This document shows positions 9,492 to 17,394 of a DNA stretch of 42,214 bases, piece after piece (the stretch's first letter is position 1; each line of letters starts with the position of its first letter). The DNA lies in assembly GCA_028281535.1 (NCBI GenBank), contig JANQJS010000014.1:1-42214 (forward strand), read 5' to 3'. Origin of the DNA: Sedimentisphaerales bacterium (GTDB lineage Bacteria; Planctomycetota; Phycisphaerae; Sedimentisphaerales; SM23-30). The notes under the pieces were generated by a model that did not search any database, was not told the DNA's origin, and worked only from the letters and a program-made list of their open reading frames with translations. The position numbers and the translations under genes are program-made.

Positions 9492-9938
9492 TTGGAAGAA
9501 ATCAACGTAGTCTATTCTTGGGTTTATGAAGAGAGTCGGGTCGATTGGGACAAGCTTTCTGAACTCTATCGGATCGCACCGCTAGGTAATATCCTGCCTA
9601 GTGAGCTTCAAACGGCGTTTACAAATAGTCGGTATAAATGTTTCGTTTTTGATGGCGATTTACTCATTGCTGCAGGTAGAGCTCTGGCTGATGGCGTCGA
9701 TAGTTCATACATTTGTGATGTGGCAGTTCATCCAGACTATCAGGGTAAAGGGTTAGGTACAGAGCTTGTAAGGCGGTTATTAGTAAAACTGAAAGGCTAT
9801 CGAAAGATTATTCTTTTTTCTGTGCCAGGCAAAGAGCGTTTCTATAAAAAGCTCGGGTTTGATAAAATGAATACTGCCATGGCTATTTTTAAAAACCAAG
9901 AAGCATTTCTGCAGACAGGGATATTAAGCAAAGATTAA
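9492..9938 (+). CDS. GNAT-family N-acetyltransferase with TTG start
   Basis: A 148-residue acetyl-CoA-dependent acyltransferase. The acetyl-CoA-binding motif A is clear: 'CDVAVHPDYQGKGLGTELVRRLL', with the Q/R-x-x-G-x-G/A signature as 'QGKGLG' near residues 81-86, followed by 'KIILFSVPGKERFYKKLGF', the usual motif B region. An in-frame TAA directly precedes the TTG at 9492 and no ATG or GTG lies in the first part of the frame, so TTG is the only reasonable start. No Shine-Dalgarno sequence is visible, and translation may depend on coupling to the nitroreductase gene that ends 15 bases upstream. The acceptor (amine, antibiotic or protein) is unknown. Confidence 0.85.
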   Translation: MEEINVVYSWVYEESRVDWDKLSELYRIAPLGNILPSELQTAFTNSRYKCFVFDGDLLIAAGRALADGVDSSYICDVAVHPDYQGKGLGTELVRRLLVKLKGYRKIILFSVPGKERFYKKLGFDKMNTAMAIFKNQEAFLQTGILSKD

Positions 9939-9939
9939 T

Positions 9940-10812
9940 TTATGCTGTTTTAGAAATGGTTTTCACGAATGTAATCAGGTGCTGGAGGTTATCGCAGAAG
10001 CCTGAATAGTTAATGCGTTGTCGGATGTCATTGTTCAGTGCCATTCCGCCAACGACGAGTGGTACATTGCTTTCTTGTGCATGAATTTGCAGTTCATTAA
10101 AATCATGAATAAATTCTTCTTCATCTTCAAAATATGAAACACTGGTCCAGAATAAATTCGGCTGCGAATCATTGATCGCGGCTTTAAGGGTTGAGACAGG
10201 GTGGCCAGTTCCGTAAAAACTAGCATTCCATCCTTCTTCTAAAAGCGCCAATTCAATCATCAGCCCAGCAAGTGAATAGGGATCTGTTTCTAGCGTAGCA
10301 CCGATCGCTTTAGGGGCGTCATCAACTGGTTTGGGCAAAAATTCCCGTAGCTTATAAATAATACGTTTGGTGATTTCTACGCCGCGTCGTTCCTGATAAA
10401 TTTCTGCTTGTCCATGCTCCCATCGCATGCCAATATCATAAAAAGCAGGCGAAAGTACTTTGTCGCAAATATCACGAGCTGTATGCTGGCCCAGGTATAA
10501 ATTAAATGCAAGCCGGATACATTGTTCTTCATCACCACATTCCAAAGACTCTCGCATGAGCGTCCTTGCCTTATCGATCGAAGGTTGAGTTTTGCCTGTT
10601 GCGGTTGGTAGGCCAAGAATGTCTGGGCGGGCCAAGTCAGTTGCCGTATCACGAAGGTAGCGCATCACTTCTTCAGGCTGAATGCGACGATGGCCGCCAG
10701 CTGTTTTGTGAAAACGTATCAGTCCCTTGTCGCACCATCGTTTCAACGATGCCTCACTGGTTCCGATCGCTAAGGCTACTTGTTTTGGGCTAAGCCCATT
10801 GAGTGCAGGCAT
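9940..10812 (-). CDS. MerR-type regulator with CarH-like B12-binding-fold domain lacking key histidines
   Basis: A 290-residue transcription factor. Residues ~7-55 form a MerR-type winged helix ('LSPKQVALAIGTSEASLKRWCDKGLI', 'TAGGHRRI'). The remainder resembles the helical cap plus Rossmann-like cobalamin-binding domains of CarH/CarA photoreceptor regulators. In that family a W-x9-E-H motif contacts the upper face of B12 and a DxHxxG motif supplies the lower axial histidine. Here the first motif is W131...E141-R142 and the second region reads 'ETDPYSLAG' (175-183), with no histidine. It may therefore bind cobalamin differently, bind another ligand, or need none. Its promoter region carries a 9-bp inverted repeat, so autoregulation is plausible. 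Divergently placed PQQ-propeller gene 11015-12298 is a possible target. Confidence 0.8.
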   Translation of the reverse strand: MPALNGLSPKQVALAIGTSEASLKRWCDKGLIRFHKTAGGHRRIQPEEVMRYLRDTATDLARPDILGLPTATGKTQPSIDKARTLMRESLECGDEEQCIRLAFNLYLGQHTARDICDKVLSPAFYDIGMRWEHGQAEIYQERRGVEITKRIIYKLREFLPKPVDDAPKAIGATLETDPYSLAGLMIELALLEEGWNASFYGTGHPVSTLKAAINDSQPNLFWTSVSYFEDEEEFIHDFNELQIHAQESNVPLVVGGMALNNDIRQRINYSGFCDNLQHLITFVKTISKTA

Positions 10813-10857
10813 GAATATGACCTATATGAACGAATAATTAAATTTTCCATTTACATA

Positions 10858-10886
10858 ATAATATATCGTAAATATATTATAGTCAA
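10858..10886 (-). promoter_or_regulatory. Promoter of the MerR/B12-like regulator with overlapping palindrome
   Basis: On the minus strand TTGACT (10886-10881), a 17-bp spacer and TATTAT (10863-10858) give a strong promoter about 45 bases upstream of the start codon. A perfect 9-bp inverted repeat, ATAATATAT (10858-10866) and ATATATTAT (10872-10880), fills the -10 box and spacer, a classic position for an autoregulatory operator. Confidence 0.6.
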
Positions 10887-10932
10887 ATAAAATATTACTA
10901 AAAAAAGTTTTATGTAATAATTGTATTAAGAT

Positions 10933-10960
10933 TTGACATTGGTCGATATTATGTCATAAT
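10933..10960 (+). promoter_or_regulatory. Promoter of the PQQ-like propeller gene with inverted repeat
   Basis: TTGACA (10933-10938) is a perfect -35 box, followed by a 16-bp spacer and CATAAT (10955-10960). TGACAT (10934-10939) and ATGTCA (10951-10956) form a 6-bp inverted repeat with 11-bp spacing that overlaps both boxes, so a regulator dimer there would occlude RNA polymerase. The neighbouring MerR-like protein is the obvious candidate. Confidence 0.6.
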
Positions 10961-11014
10961 TAAAAAGTGAACGATTTGAATGAATTTAATATGATTAAAT
11001 GATGAGGTGACATT

Positions 11015-12298
11015 ATGGATTCTAACTTTAGTTATGGCAGAAGGTTAAAATTTTTTCTGGTGGGAATGATTGGAATATCATGTTTGGTTGGCAGGGCTAC
11101 CGCTGAGTCCAATAACTGGCTTCAATGGCGGGGGCCAACCAGGGATGGACATATTTCGACTGGAAATTGGCCTGATTCATTATCAAAATCCAATATAAAA
11201 AAACTCTGGCAGGTTAAGCTTTCTGAAGGGTATCCAGGCCCTATTGTTTCGGATGACATGGTTTATGTCGCTGAAACACATAAAAAATCTGATGAAATCG
11301 TCCGTGCGTTTGATCGTAAAACCGGAAAACAGATCTGGGAAACGTCTTGGAAAGGCGCAATGGATGTACCGTTTTTTGCCGCAAAAAATGGGTCTTGGAT
11401 TCGTTCCACACCTGCCTTTGATGGCGAAACGCTCTATGTTGGTGGCATGCTTGATAATTTATGTGCACTCGATGGCAAAACGGGCGAAATTAAATGGACC
11501 GTCAATTTTGTTGAGCGGTTTAACTCTGAAGTACCCATGTTCGGTTTTGTCTGTTCGCCGATGCTTGATGGTGATGCTCTCTATACACAATCTGCATCAT
11601 CGTTTGTAAAACTAGATAAAAATACAGGCAAAACGATTTGGAGGACTCTTGTTGGTGATGATGCCGAATCTGGTGCTTTTTCTTCCCCGTCAATCGCAAC
11701 GATTCATGGGAGAAAAACGTTACTTGTGCAAACTCGTGAAAGTCTCACTGGGGTTGATCCTGAAACGGGTAATGTCCTATGGCAGCATGAAGTGCCAAGT
11801 TTTCGTGGCATGAATATCTTGAGTCCTGTTTCGTATAATAATTCCGTTTTTACCAGTACATACCGAAATAAATCATACTTATACCAAATTCAAAAAAACA
11901 ACAACGATTTTAAGGTTAGCAAAGCCTGGGATAATAAAGCAAACGCCTATATGTCTTCTCCTATCATTATCGATGATTATGTGTATGTCCATTTACAAAA
12001 TCGCCGTATGAGTTGTATTGACTTAAAGACGGGCGAGGAAAAGTGGCGTAGTAAAAAACGTTTTGGCGACTATTGCAGTATGGTCGCTAATAATAATCAT
12101 ATTCTTGCCTTAAACGATGAAGGGGAATTGTTTCTGATTCATGCTAATCCAGATAAGTTTGATCTAGTTGGCTCAATGAAAGTTAGTAAGCAGCCTACGT
12201 GGGGGTATTTAGCCATAGCTGGCAATGAGATCTTTATTAGAGAGCTGAAGGGCTTAGTCGCCTATAAATGGTCAGATTTGGCCGTCGCCAAAAACTAG
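11015..12298 (+). CDS. Secreted PQQ-like beta-propeller repeat protein
   Basis: A 427-residue protein with an N-terminal hydrophobic export segment (residues ~11-30, ending 'GRATA') and tandem propeller blades of the PQQ/BamB-like type. Examples are 'VRAFDRKTGKQIWET', 'LCALDGKTGEIKWTV', 'FVKLDKNTGKTIWRT', 'LTGVDPETGNVLWQHE' and 'MSCIDLKTGEEKWRS'. 'WLQWRGPTRDG' after the signal is typical of planctomycetal members of the family. Blade motifs carry the DxxTGxxxW pattern, but no PQQ-dehydrogenase catalytic residues could be assigned, so a binding, scaffold or assembly role is as likely as enzymatic activity. ATG at 11015 follows GAGGTG. The gene has its own promoter and ends at a strong terminator. 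Confidence 0.85.
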   Translation: MDSNFSYGRRLKFFLVGMIGISCLVGRATAESNNWLQWRGPTRDGHISTGNWPDSLSKSNIKKLWQVKLSEGYPGPIVSDDMVYVAETHKKSDEIVRAFDRKTGKQIWETSWKGAMDVPFFAAKNGSWIRSTPAFDGETLYVGGMLDNLCALDGKTGEIKWTVNFVERFNSEVPMFGFVCSPMLDGDALYTQSASSFVKLDKNTGKTIWRTLVGDDAESGAFSSPSIATIHGRKTLLVQTRESLTGVDPETGNVLWQHEVPSFRGMNILSPVSYNNSVFTSTYRNKSYLYQIQKNNNDFKVSKAWDNKANAYMSSPIIIDDYVYVHLQNRRMSCIDLKTGEEKWRSKKRFGDYCSMVANNNHILALNDEGELFLIHANPDKFDLVGSMKVSKQPTWGYLAIAGNEIFIRELKGLVAYKWSDLAVAKN

Positions 12299-12327
12299 TC
12301 CATCACGTTCAACTTTTTGCGCATAAA

Positions 12328-12363
12328 AAAAGCCATTCAACTCATTAGAGTTGAATGGCTTTT
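12328..12363. terminator. Strong bidirectional intrinsic terminator
   Basis: A perfect 16-bp stem (12328-12343 with 12348-12363) closed by the tetraloop ATTA. A run of A before the stem and TTTT with further T after it give a U-tract in both directions. It lies between the convergent propeller gene (stop at 12298) and porin gene (stop at 12381) and should end both transcripts. Confidence 0.92.
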
Positions 12364-12380
12364 AATTTTAAATCAATTGC

Positions 12381-13121
12381 TTAGAAGCTGCATGAGGTGC
12401 TAACGCCGCCCCAGAATTCATCTGAAGAGTTAACGCCATCATCCATTGATAATTGATACGTAGCGAATGGTGAGAAGCTTAATCCACCAACTTCAACGCT
12501 GGTTGAAGCGGTAAAAGTCATGTGGCTCCATTCGTGATCAGCACCAAAAAGACCGCCGTTGTAGTTGATGTCTGCAGCTAGGTCAAGTGATACGGTGTCT
12601 GAAACATCGACACTGCTACCTAATCCAACTGAAACATAGTCACCATCAACATCGCCAGCAAAACTTTCGTCGGTGTATAAGTGACCATAGTAGATGCTAG
12701 GTGTTACAGATCCGCCTAAAAGATTTGGCATGGACATGCCGACGCCAACTTCTTCGGTATCAGGGGTTGCTGAACTACCAACTTTGTAGAAATCGTAGTA
12801 GATATAGTTGAAGCTAAGGTCTGTATGTAAGGTTTCACCTTCCATGACCGTGGTGCCATAAGCCAGAGTGTAGTCTAATTCTGAAACAGCTTCGCTACCG
12901 CTACCTAGTGGAACAGCTGCCCAAATGTTTAAGCTGAAGCCGGCAGGTAGTGCAAAATCTACACTTGGCATCCAAGCACTGTTTTCGCCGAAAATATCAT
13001 AACCACGCCATACGTACTTGCTTGAGTAAGTATTGTCAATGGTGACATTTTGAGCTTGAACAGATGTGCTGCTAACCATAACAAGTGCAGCTAAAATTAA
13101 GAGTGTTTTCTGAGTGTTCAT
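12381..13121 (-). CDS. TorF-like putative outer-membrane porin
   Basis: A 246-residue protein with a clear Sec signal peptide ('LLILAALVMVSSTSVQA' then Q at ~24). The mature part starts with 'VTIDNTYSSKYVWRGYDIFG', which resembles the conserved first strand of the TorF/Gcw_chp putative porin family (pattern S-x-Y-x-x-R-G). Alternating polar/hydrophobic strands follow, and the chain ends in a C-terminal phenylalanine, as outer-membrane barrels often do. It supports a diderm envelope. GGAAG lies 8-12 bases before the ATG. The gene stands alone, with a strong promoter near 13302-13329 and a long leader of about 170 nt. Cargo is unknown. Confidence 0.7.
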   Translation of the reverse strand: MNTQKTLLILAALVMVSSTSVQAQNVTIDNTYSSKYVWRGYDIFGENSAWMPSVDFALPAGFSLNIWAAVPLGSGSEAVSELDYTLAYGTTVMEGETLHTDLSFNYIYYDFYKVGSSATPDTEEVGVGMSMPNLLGGSVTPSIYYGHLYTDESFAGDVDGDYVSVGLGSSVDVSDTVSLDLAADINYNGGLFGADHEWSHMTFTASTSVEVGGLSFSPFATYQLSMDDGVNSSDEFWGGVSTSCSF

Positions 13122-13301
13122 TGTTTTCTTCCTTTCAATATTAAAAATAGTCTAAACAACCCACATTAATTACTTATTTTGGATAACTCCCAAAAGCTTA
13201 GTTACATTAACGACATGTGATAATACTTTTCATTAATTTTAAGAGATTTAAATTTCAGGAATCTCCCTTTATGATGCTGATATTGCATATTATCGGAACA
13301 A

Positions 13302-13329
13302 ATTGTAGCTTATAGCGGTAAATTGTCAA
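13302..13329 (-). promoter_or_regulatory. Strong promoter of the porin gene with long leader
   Basis: On the minus strand TTGACA (13329-13324), 16 bp, then TACAAT (13307-13302): a perfect -35 and a 5/6 -10. The predicted start near 13295 leaves a leader of about 170 nt before the ATG at 13121, unusually long here, so post-transcriptional control of the porin is possible. No known riboswitch was recognised in it. Confidence 0.65.
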
Positions 13330-13503
13330 CAGCAAAACTGGATTCTAAGCTCAACATTGAAATATTTAAAAAAAGATGTAAATCCAATATTATTAATTTG
13401 TTATAGTTTTATTTGTAAAAGATTTCACAGGGTGTGTCTCATTAATTATGAAACATGATCGATGAAAAATTGCCATAAACAGAAAAATGTTAGAAAATGC
13501 GAT
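13330..13503. other. Non-coding stretch between porin promoter and folP terminator
   Basis: An AT-rich segment without a plausible gene. Nothing recognisable was found apart from the flanking promoter and hairpin. Confidence 0.5.
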
Positions 13504-13541
13504 AAAACCCTGATATCAGTACTAATAATGAGGGGTTTTTT
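13504..13541. terminator. Hairpin at the 3' end of folP
   Basis: AAAACCC (13504-13510) pairs with GGGTTTT (13533-13539) across a loop that contains the short palindrome TGATATCA. It lies just after the folP stop codon at 13549. A/T runs flank the stem on both sides. The stem is short, so termination may be partial. Confidence 0.45.
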
Positions 13542-13548
13542 GGGATAT

Positions 13549-14421
13549 TTACCTGTCGCCGCCTTTAATACGCCCGGCACCAATGGCCTTGATCATTTTA
13601 ACGACCTGGGCCATTTCCTTGACGTCATGTACACGAAGAATTTGGGCATTACCCGCAACACACCATGCTGTGGCCACCGCTGTTCCAATCAATCGCTCGT
13701 TGGGATCTTTTAGTCCTAATACTTTACCTATAAATGATTTACGACTAACTCCCATCAGCACAGGGTGCTGCATCTCATGAAATTGGCTAAGCTCTCTTAT
13801 TAATATGAGATTGTGATTGACCGTTTTGCCAAATCCAATGCCCGGATCCAGCACGATCGATTTTTCATCAATCCCAGCCTCCATTGCTTTTTCAGCGGCT
13901 TGGAGCAGGAAATCCTTAATTTCCTTAATGATATTGAGATATTTAGGTTTCTCCTGCATTGTTTGCGGATCACCTTGCATATGCATAAGAACGATGGCCG
14001 CTTTGTGCTTAGCGATCACTTTGGCCATCTTGTCATCAGTTCGCAGGGCTGAAATATCATTGATCATATTCGCACCTGCTTGCAGACATGTTTTTGCAAC
14101 TTCGGATTGAGTCGTATCGATACTGATAATGACATCCGATTTAGAGCGTAAGCTTTCCAGTACCGGCTTGATCCGCGAAATTTGCTCGTCGACAGGTACG
14201 GGTTCAGAGCCTGGTCGTGTCGACTCGCCGCCGATATCAATGATCTGTGCACCTTGCTTAACCATTTTAAGGGCATGTTTCACGGCATCGTCTGGGTTGA
14301 GATACTTACCGCCATCACTGAATGAATCAGGAGTGACGTTAAGAACCCCCATAAGTATTGGTGCCTGAGCTAGATCAAGCTGTTTATCGCGGCATTTAAG
14401 AACATAGTCGCTCATGCCCAT
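13549..14421 (-). CDS. folP: Dihydropteroate synthase
   Basis: A 290-residue cytosolic enzyme that condenses 7,8-dihydropterin pyrophosphate with p-aminobenzoate in folate synthesis, the sulfonamide target. All signature segments are present in order: 'MGVLNVTPDSFSDGG' (near residue 24), 'IIDIGGESTRPGS', 'MINDISALR', 'VLMHMQGDPQTMQ', 'VLDPGIGFGKT', 'VLMGVSRKSFIG' and the C-terminal 'ILRVHDV'. Length is normal. Two ATGs lie six bases apart (14421 and 14415) and the choice is not settled by a clear ribosome-binding site. It stands alone; folK and folB are near the other end of the window. Confidence 0.96.
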   Translation of the reverse strand: MGMSDYVLKCRDKQLDLAQAPILMGVLNVTPDSFSDGGKYLNPDDAVKHALKMVKQGAQIIDIGGESTRPGSEPVPVDEQISRIKPVLESLRSKSDVIISIDTTQSEVAKTCLQAGANMINDISALRTDDKMAKVIAKHKAAIVLMHMQGDPQTMQEKPKYLNIIKEIKDFLLQAAEKAMEAGIDEKSIVLDPGIGFGKTVNHNLILIRELSQFHEMQHPVLMGVSRKSFIGKVLGLKDPNERLIGTAVATAWCVAGNAQILRVHDVKEMAQVVKMIKAIGAGRIKGGDR

Positions 14422-14559
14422 AATGTAACACGATTTTGCTTCAACTCAAGTTCTCTTTATTTTATTCATCAATTTATGTGAAAGATTTTCCTTCTTGGAT
14501 ATAATAAGGGCATGTCGAGGCTTATTAAATTGAATCATTTGAGTTAAGGTTGTAAATCC

Positions 14560-16467
14560 ATGACTGAATCGTTGAAAAAATGGCTATTGGGTAATAATTT
14601 TCCAAGCTCAACTTATGTGGTCTCTATGCTAGGTTTTTGGGTAGGCATTCTTCCTGAGTTTTGTGGGTTTCATGTTATATATTTACTCTTGGTATTATGT
14701 TTGAATCTAAACCTTCTATTATTTGCCTTGAGTGTTGTGGTAGGGAAACTGGTTTGTCTGTTAGCCCCGCCATTATTATTTTATGTTGGCAAATGGGCCG
14801 TTGAAAACAATTTTGGACTCGTTGGGCATTATTCGAGCATTCCTATTTTAGCGATTGCAGATTTTTCCAAATATGCCGTAATTGGTGCTGCCTGGTTAGG
14901 CCCGGCCCTGGGTACTATATATGGTGGTTTGATGATTTTGGTGGTCACAAAAGTTAAAAAGATGTCAACCAAGCCGAATGCGTCTGATGAAAATCCCGTT
15001 GTGGCCCGGCAACCCTTTCTGCGTAAGGGCGTTCTGCTTATTTTGATCCTGTTCATTTTGATCAGTTCGGTCGTTGTCAATCGATTCGGCGATCAGTGGA
15101 TTGCACAGGCGGCTCAGCCAATTTTATCAAAAGAATATGGGGCCCAGGTTGATTTTGATGCATTGGATGTAGCATTATTGGATGGAACGCTTCAGGTTCG
15201 AAATATTGCTGCAACGGATTTGGATGATCCAATGAAAAACAAGGTGGTCGTCGGGCAACTTGATTCTAAAATTAGTTTAATGGATTTAGCTTTTGGTAAA
15301 GTCGTTTTAGATCAGGTTGTTTTGTCTGATATTGCTTTTGATCAACCGCGACAAACCCCAGGTGAAATTTATCCCAAGCCCAAAAAAGAAAATGAAATCG
15401 ATATTGAAAAAACCATCGAGCAGCTCCCTGGCTCTGAAGATGTCAGTGGCGTACTCAAAGAAAATCATGAATTGGAAAAATGGCTGGAACAAATAGCCAA
15501 ATGGCTTCCAAAAGTAATCGATGAAAGTAAGGCAAAGCAAAAGAACGAAAGTAAGCAGGAATTGTCTTATCTTACCGAAAGAATGCCAACTAAGCCGCTG
15601 CCGAAATTTATTATTAAACATATTTCTCTTGATAAGATTAAAGTGCCTCTTGAGATGATCGGGACGAGCCAATTGCAAATTAATAATGTCAGTGATGTGC
15701 CGGATGTGGTTGGCTTGCCATTGGAAATAAAAGCAAACTCCTTGATGAGTTATTTGGATTTAAAGGTTGTTTGTCATTTTGAAGATCCAACCTTAGGTAC
15801 GGTCATTCAAGGTGAATTTGCCAAAATAGATTTAGCTCAATTGCAAAAAGAATTGCGAGATGATAATGACATTGTGTTTGTTAGAGGCAATGTTAAAGGA
15901 AAGCTCGATGGCAAAATAGATAACGAGAAACTGAATTTAAAAATCAATGCCCAAACACAAGGCATGATGATCAATACACCAGGAGATGATGGTCTGTTTG
16001 GTCTGGATGCCAAAACCACGAAAACCGCTATGGAAGTGATCGACCAGCTCAATGTTGAGTTAACGATTGCAGGTCCATTAACTAAGCCTAAATTTTCTTT
16101 CGATATGGATGCCATTGGAAAACAGATCGAATCAGCACTCGTCAATGTCGGTAAAAAGAAACTCGAAGAAAAGATCGATGAAGAAGTTAAAGAAGTCGTA
16201 GATGACATTCTAGGTAACGACGATAAAGAAAAAGAAGCCAGAAAAAAGAAAAAACAACTAGAGGCCTCAAAAAATAATGACCCTGCCATAGAAAAAGAAA
16301 CAAAAAAGAAGAAAAAGAAAAAAGGTAAGAAGAAAGTCTTAACAGAAGAAGAGAAACAAAAGAAGAAGGAACGTAAACGAAAAGAAAAAGAAGAAAAACG
16401 CAAACGCCAACAACAATGGATCGAACTCGGCATCGGCATCCTGGAAGAAGCCACCAAAGAAAAGTAG
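14560..16467 (+). CDS. Envelope membrane protein, apparent fusion of TIGR03546-like and TIGR03545-like families
   Basis: A 635-residue protein. Residues 1-130 hold several hydrophobic segments around 'GFWVGILPEF', 'NLNLLLFALSVVVGKLV' and 'YAVIGAAWLGPALG', matching the general pattern of the TIGR03546 family. A second part begins with a membrane segment at ~157-173 and a periplasmic-looking domain ('AQVDFDALDVALLDGTLQVRNI', 'GKVVLDQVVLSDIAF..PRQTPGEIY') resembling TIGR03545 and, more distantly, AsmA-like proteins. Those two families usually occur as a gene pair in outer-membrane-bearing bacteria, and here they seem joined in one chain. Residues ~560-625 are a lysine/glutamate-rich tail. Function is unknown; AsmA-like proteins are linked to outer-membrane lipid homeostasis. 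The ATG follows AAGG. A TATAAT box is present at 14500-14505. Confidence 0.65.
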   Translation: MTESLKKWLLGNNFPSSTYVVSMLGFWVGILPEFCGFHVIYLLLVLCLNLNLLLFALSVVVGKLVCLLAPPLLFYVGKWAVENNFGLVGHYSSIPILAIADFSKYAVIGAAWLGPALGTIYGGLMILVVTKVKKMSTKPNASDENPVVARQPFLRKGVLLILILFILISSVVVNRFGDQWIAQAAQPILSKEYGAQVDFDALDVALLDGTLQVRNIAATDLDDPMKNKVVVGQLDSKISLMDLAFGKVVLDQVVLSDIAFDQPRQTPGEIYPKPKKENEIDIEKTIEQLPGSEDVSGVLKENHELEKWLEQIAKWLPKVIDESKAKQKNESKQELSYLTERMPTKPLPKFIIKHISLDKIKVPLEMIGTSQLQINNVSDVPDVVGLPLEIKANSLMSYLDLKVVCHFEDPTLGTVIQGEFAKIDLAQLQKELRDDNDIVFVRGNVKGKLDGKIDNEKLNLKINAQTQGMMINTPGDDGLFGLDAKTTKTAMEVIDQLNVELTIAGPLTKPKFSFDMDAIGKQIESALVNVGKKKLEEKIDEEVKEVVDDILGNDDKEKEARKKKKQLEASKNNDPAIEKETKKKKKKKGKKKVLTEEEKQKKKERKRKEKEEKRKRQQQWIELGIGILEEATKEK

Positions 16468-16472
16468 ATAGG

Positions 16473-16493
16473 GTCAGCAACTTAGTTGCCGAC
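16473..16493. repeat. Short imperfect hairpin after the membrane-protein gene
   Basis: GTCAGCAAC (16473-16481) and GTTGCCGAC (16485-16493) pair with one mismatch around a TTA loop, 6 bases after the stop at 16467. There is no T-run, so it is either a weak terminator or a small dispersed palindrome. Confidence 0.35.
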
Positions 16494-16558
16494 ACGTTGA
16501 TTAAATGAGTATTTTTGTATTTAGATTGAGTAAGTCAAATGTAATTAAATGAGGGATA

Positions 16559-17296
16559 ATGAACAAGAAAACATATGTTATTTCTGGAATAATCATTGTA
16601 GGAATATTATCGCTTTATTTTAAAGGGGGGAGTAATTCTTTAAATGTTCAAATGTACCCAGTTCCAACGGGTTTGCCGCCAGAAGTGGCGACTGAATTAC
16701 CTGAACTCTTAAGTCGATTGGAAAAATTAATTGAAAAGAAAAGGCCACAATCAGTTCAGTACCTTCAGGAGGGATTAACCGGACAAGAATTAGATGACCT
16801 TCAAATGAAGTATAAGATTTTATTGCCATATGAATTGCGAGAGTTTTATAAATGGCATAATGGTTCTAGGCGGTTTAGTAATAATAAATACATGCCTGAT
16901 AATCAGTTTATCCCAGGAAAAGATTTTGTTCCATTAGAAGATGCTTTAAAAAATAATTTAGAAATAAAAAAATATAAAGACAAACATCAGTATTCATTTC
17001 TACCCGATCTGACATTTAATAATTCGTGGATACAAATATTTGACGACGGAGCTGGTGATGGTTATTATTTTGATCCACAACGTTCAGGAGATCAAGGGTA
17101 TGTTTTTGATAGTTTTTTAGAGACTGGATATTTTAGATTTTATCCATCTTTGAAAAATTTACTCATGGAGTTTATTGAATGCTATGAAAAAGATATATTT
17201 TATATGACAACAATGGATGGTATGCCTTATTACGATATGCATTATGAAAAAGCTGAAATTGTTAAAAATAAATATTCAGTGGAAAGGGAGTATTGA
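16559..17296 (+). CDS. SMI1/KNR4-family protein with N-terminal membrane anchor
   Basis: A 245-residue protein. Residues ~5-22 are hydrophobic ('YVISGIIIVGILSLYF') and would anchor it in the membrane. The body shows the SMI1/KNR4 pattern: 'KYKILLPYELREFYKWHNGS' (around residues 83-102), 'FVPLEDAL', then 'WIQIFDDGAGDGYYFDPQ' with the acidic-glycine loop, 'GYVFDSF'. In bacteria this fold is frequent among immunity proteins of polymorphic toxin systems and also occurs in unrelated regulatory proteins; a membrane-tethered form is less usual. GAGGG lies at 16551-16555, rather close to the ATG. The gene overlaps a short ORF at its stop (TGATG), so it once headed a coupled pair. No toxin gene is recognisable beside it. 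Confidence 0.78.
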   Translation: MNKKTYVISGIIIVGILSLYFKGGSNSLNVQMYPVPTGLPPEVATELPELLSRLEKLIEKKRPQSVQYLQEGLTGQELDDLQMKYKILLPYELREFYKWHNGSRRFSNNKYMPDNQFIPGKDFVPLEDALKNNLEIKKYKDKHQYSFLPDLTFNNSWIQIFDDGAGDGYYFDPQRSGDQGYVFDSFLETGYFRFYPSLKNLLMEFIECYEKDIFYMTTMDGMPYYDMHYEKAEIVKNKYSVEREY

Positions 17297-17394
17297 TGAA
17301 GTTGAAATGGCTTTATTACATTGTACATCTATATCTAGATGTCCCCAAAGTCATTTCGACTGAAGCCTTGAAGGAGCATAATGGAGAAATCTAA
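17296..17394 (+). pseudogene. Translationally coupled ORF interrupted by a palindromic repeat
   Basis: An ATG overlaps the stop of the SMI1/KNR4 gene (TGATG), with GGAAAGGGAG upstream. The frame reads 'MKLKWLYYIVHLYLDVPK' for 18 codons, then enters the palindromic repeat at 17350 and stops at 17394. The first residues look like the start of a hydrophobic membrane protein. I infer a small gene truncated by the repeat. The alternative is that a 32-residue peptide is the real product. Confidence 0.4.

Noticed and set aside
15837-16457. Antisense frame rich in Ser/Phe opposite the lysine-rich tail
   Set aside because: Product of the A-rich codons on the coding strand; composition is artefactual.
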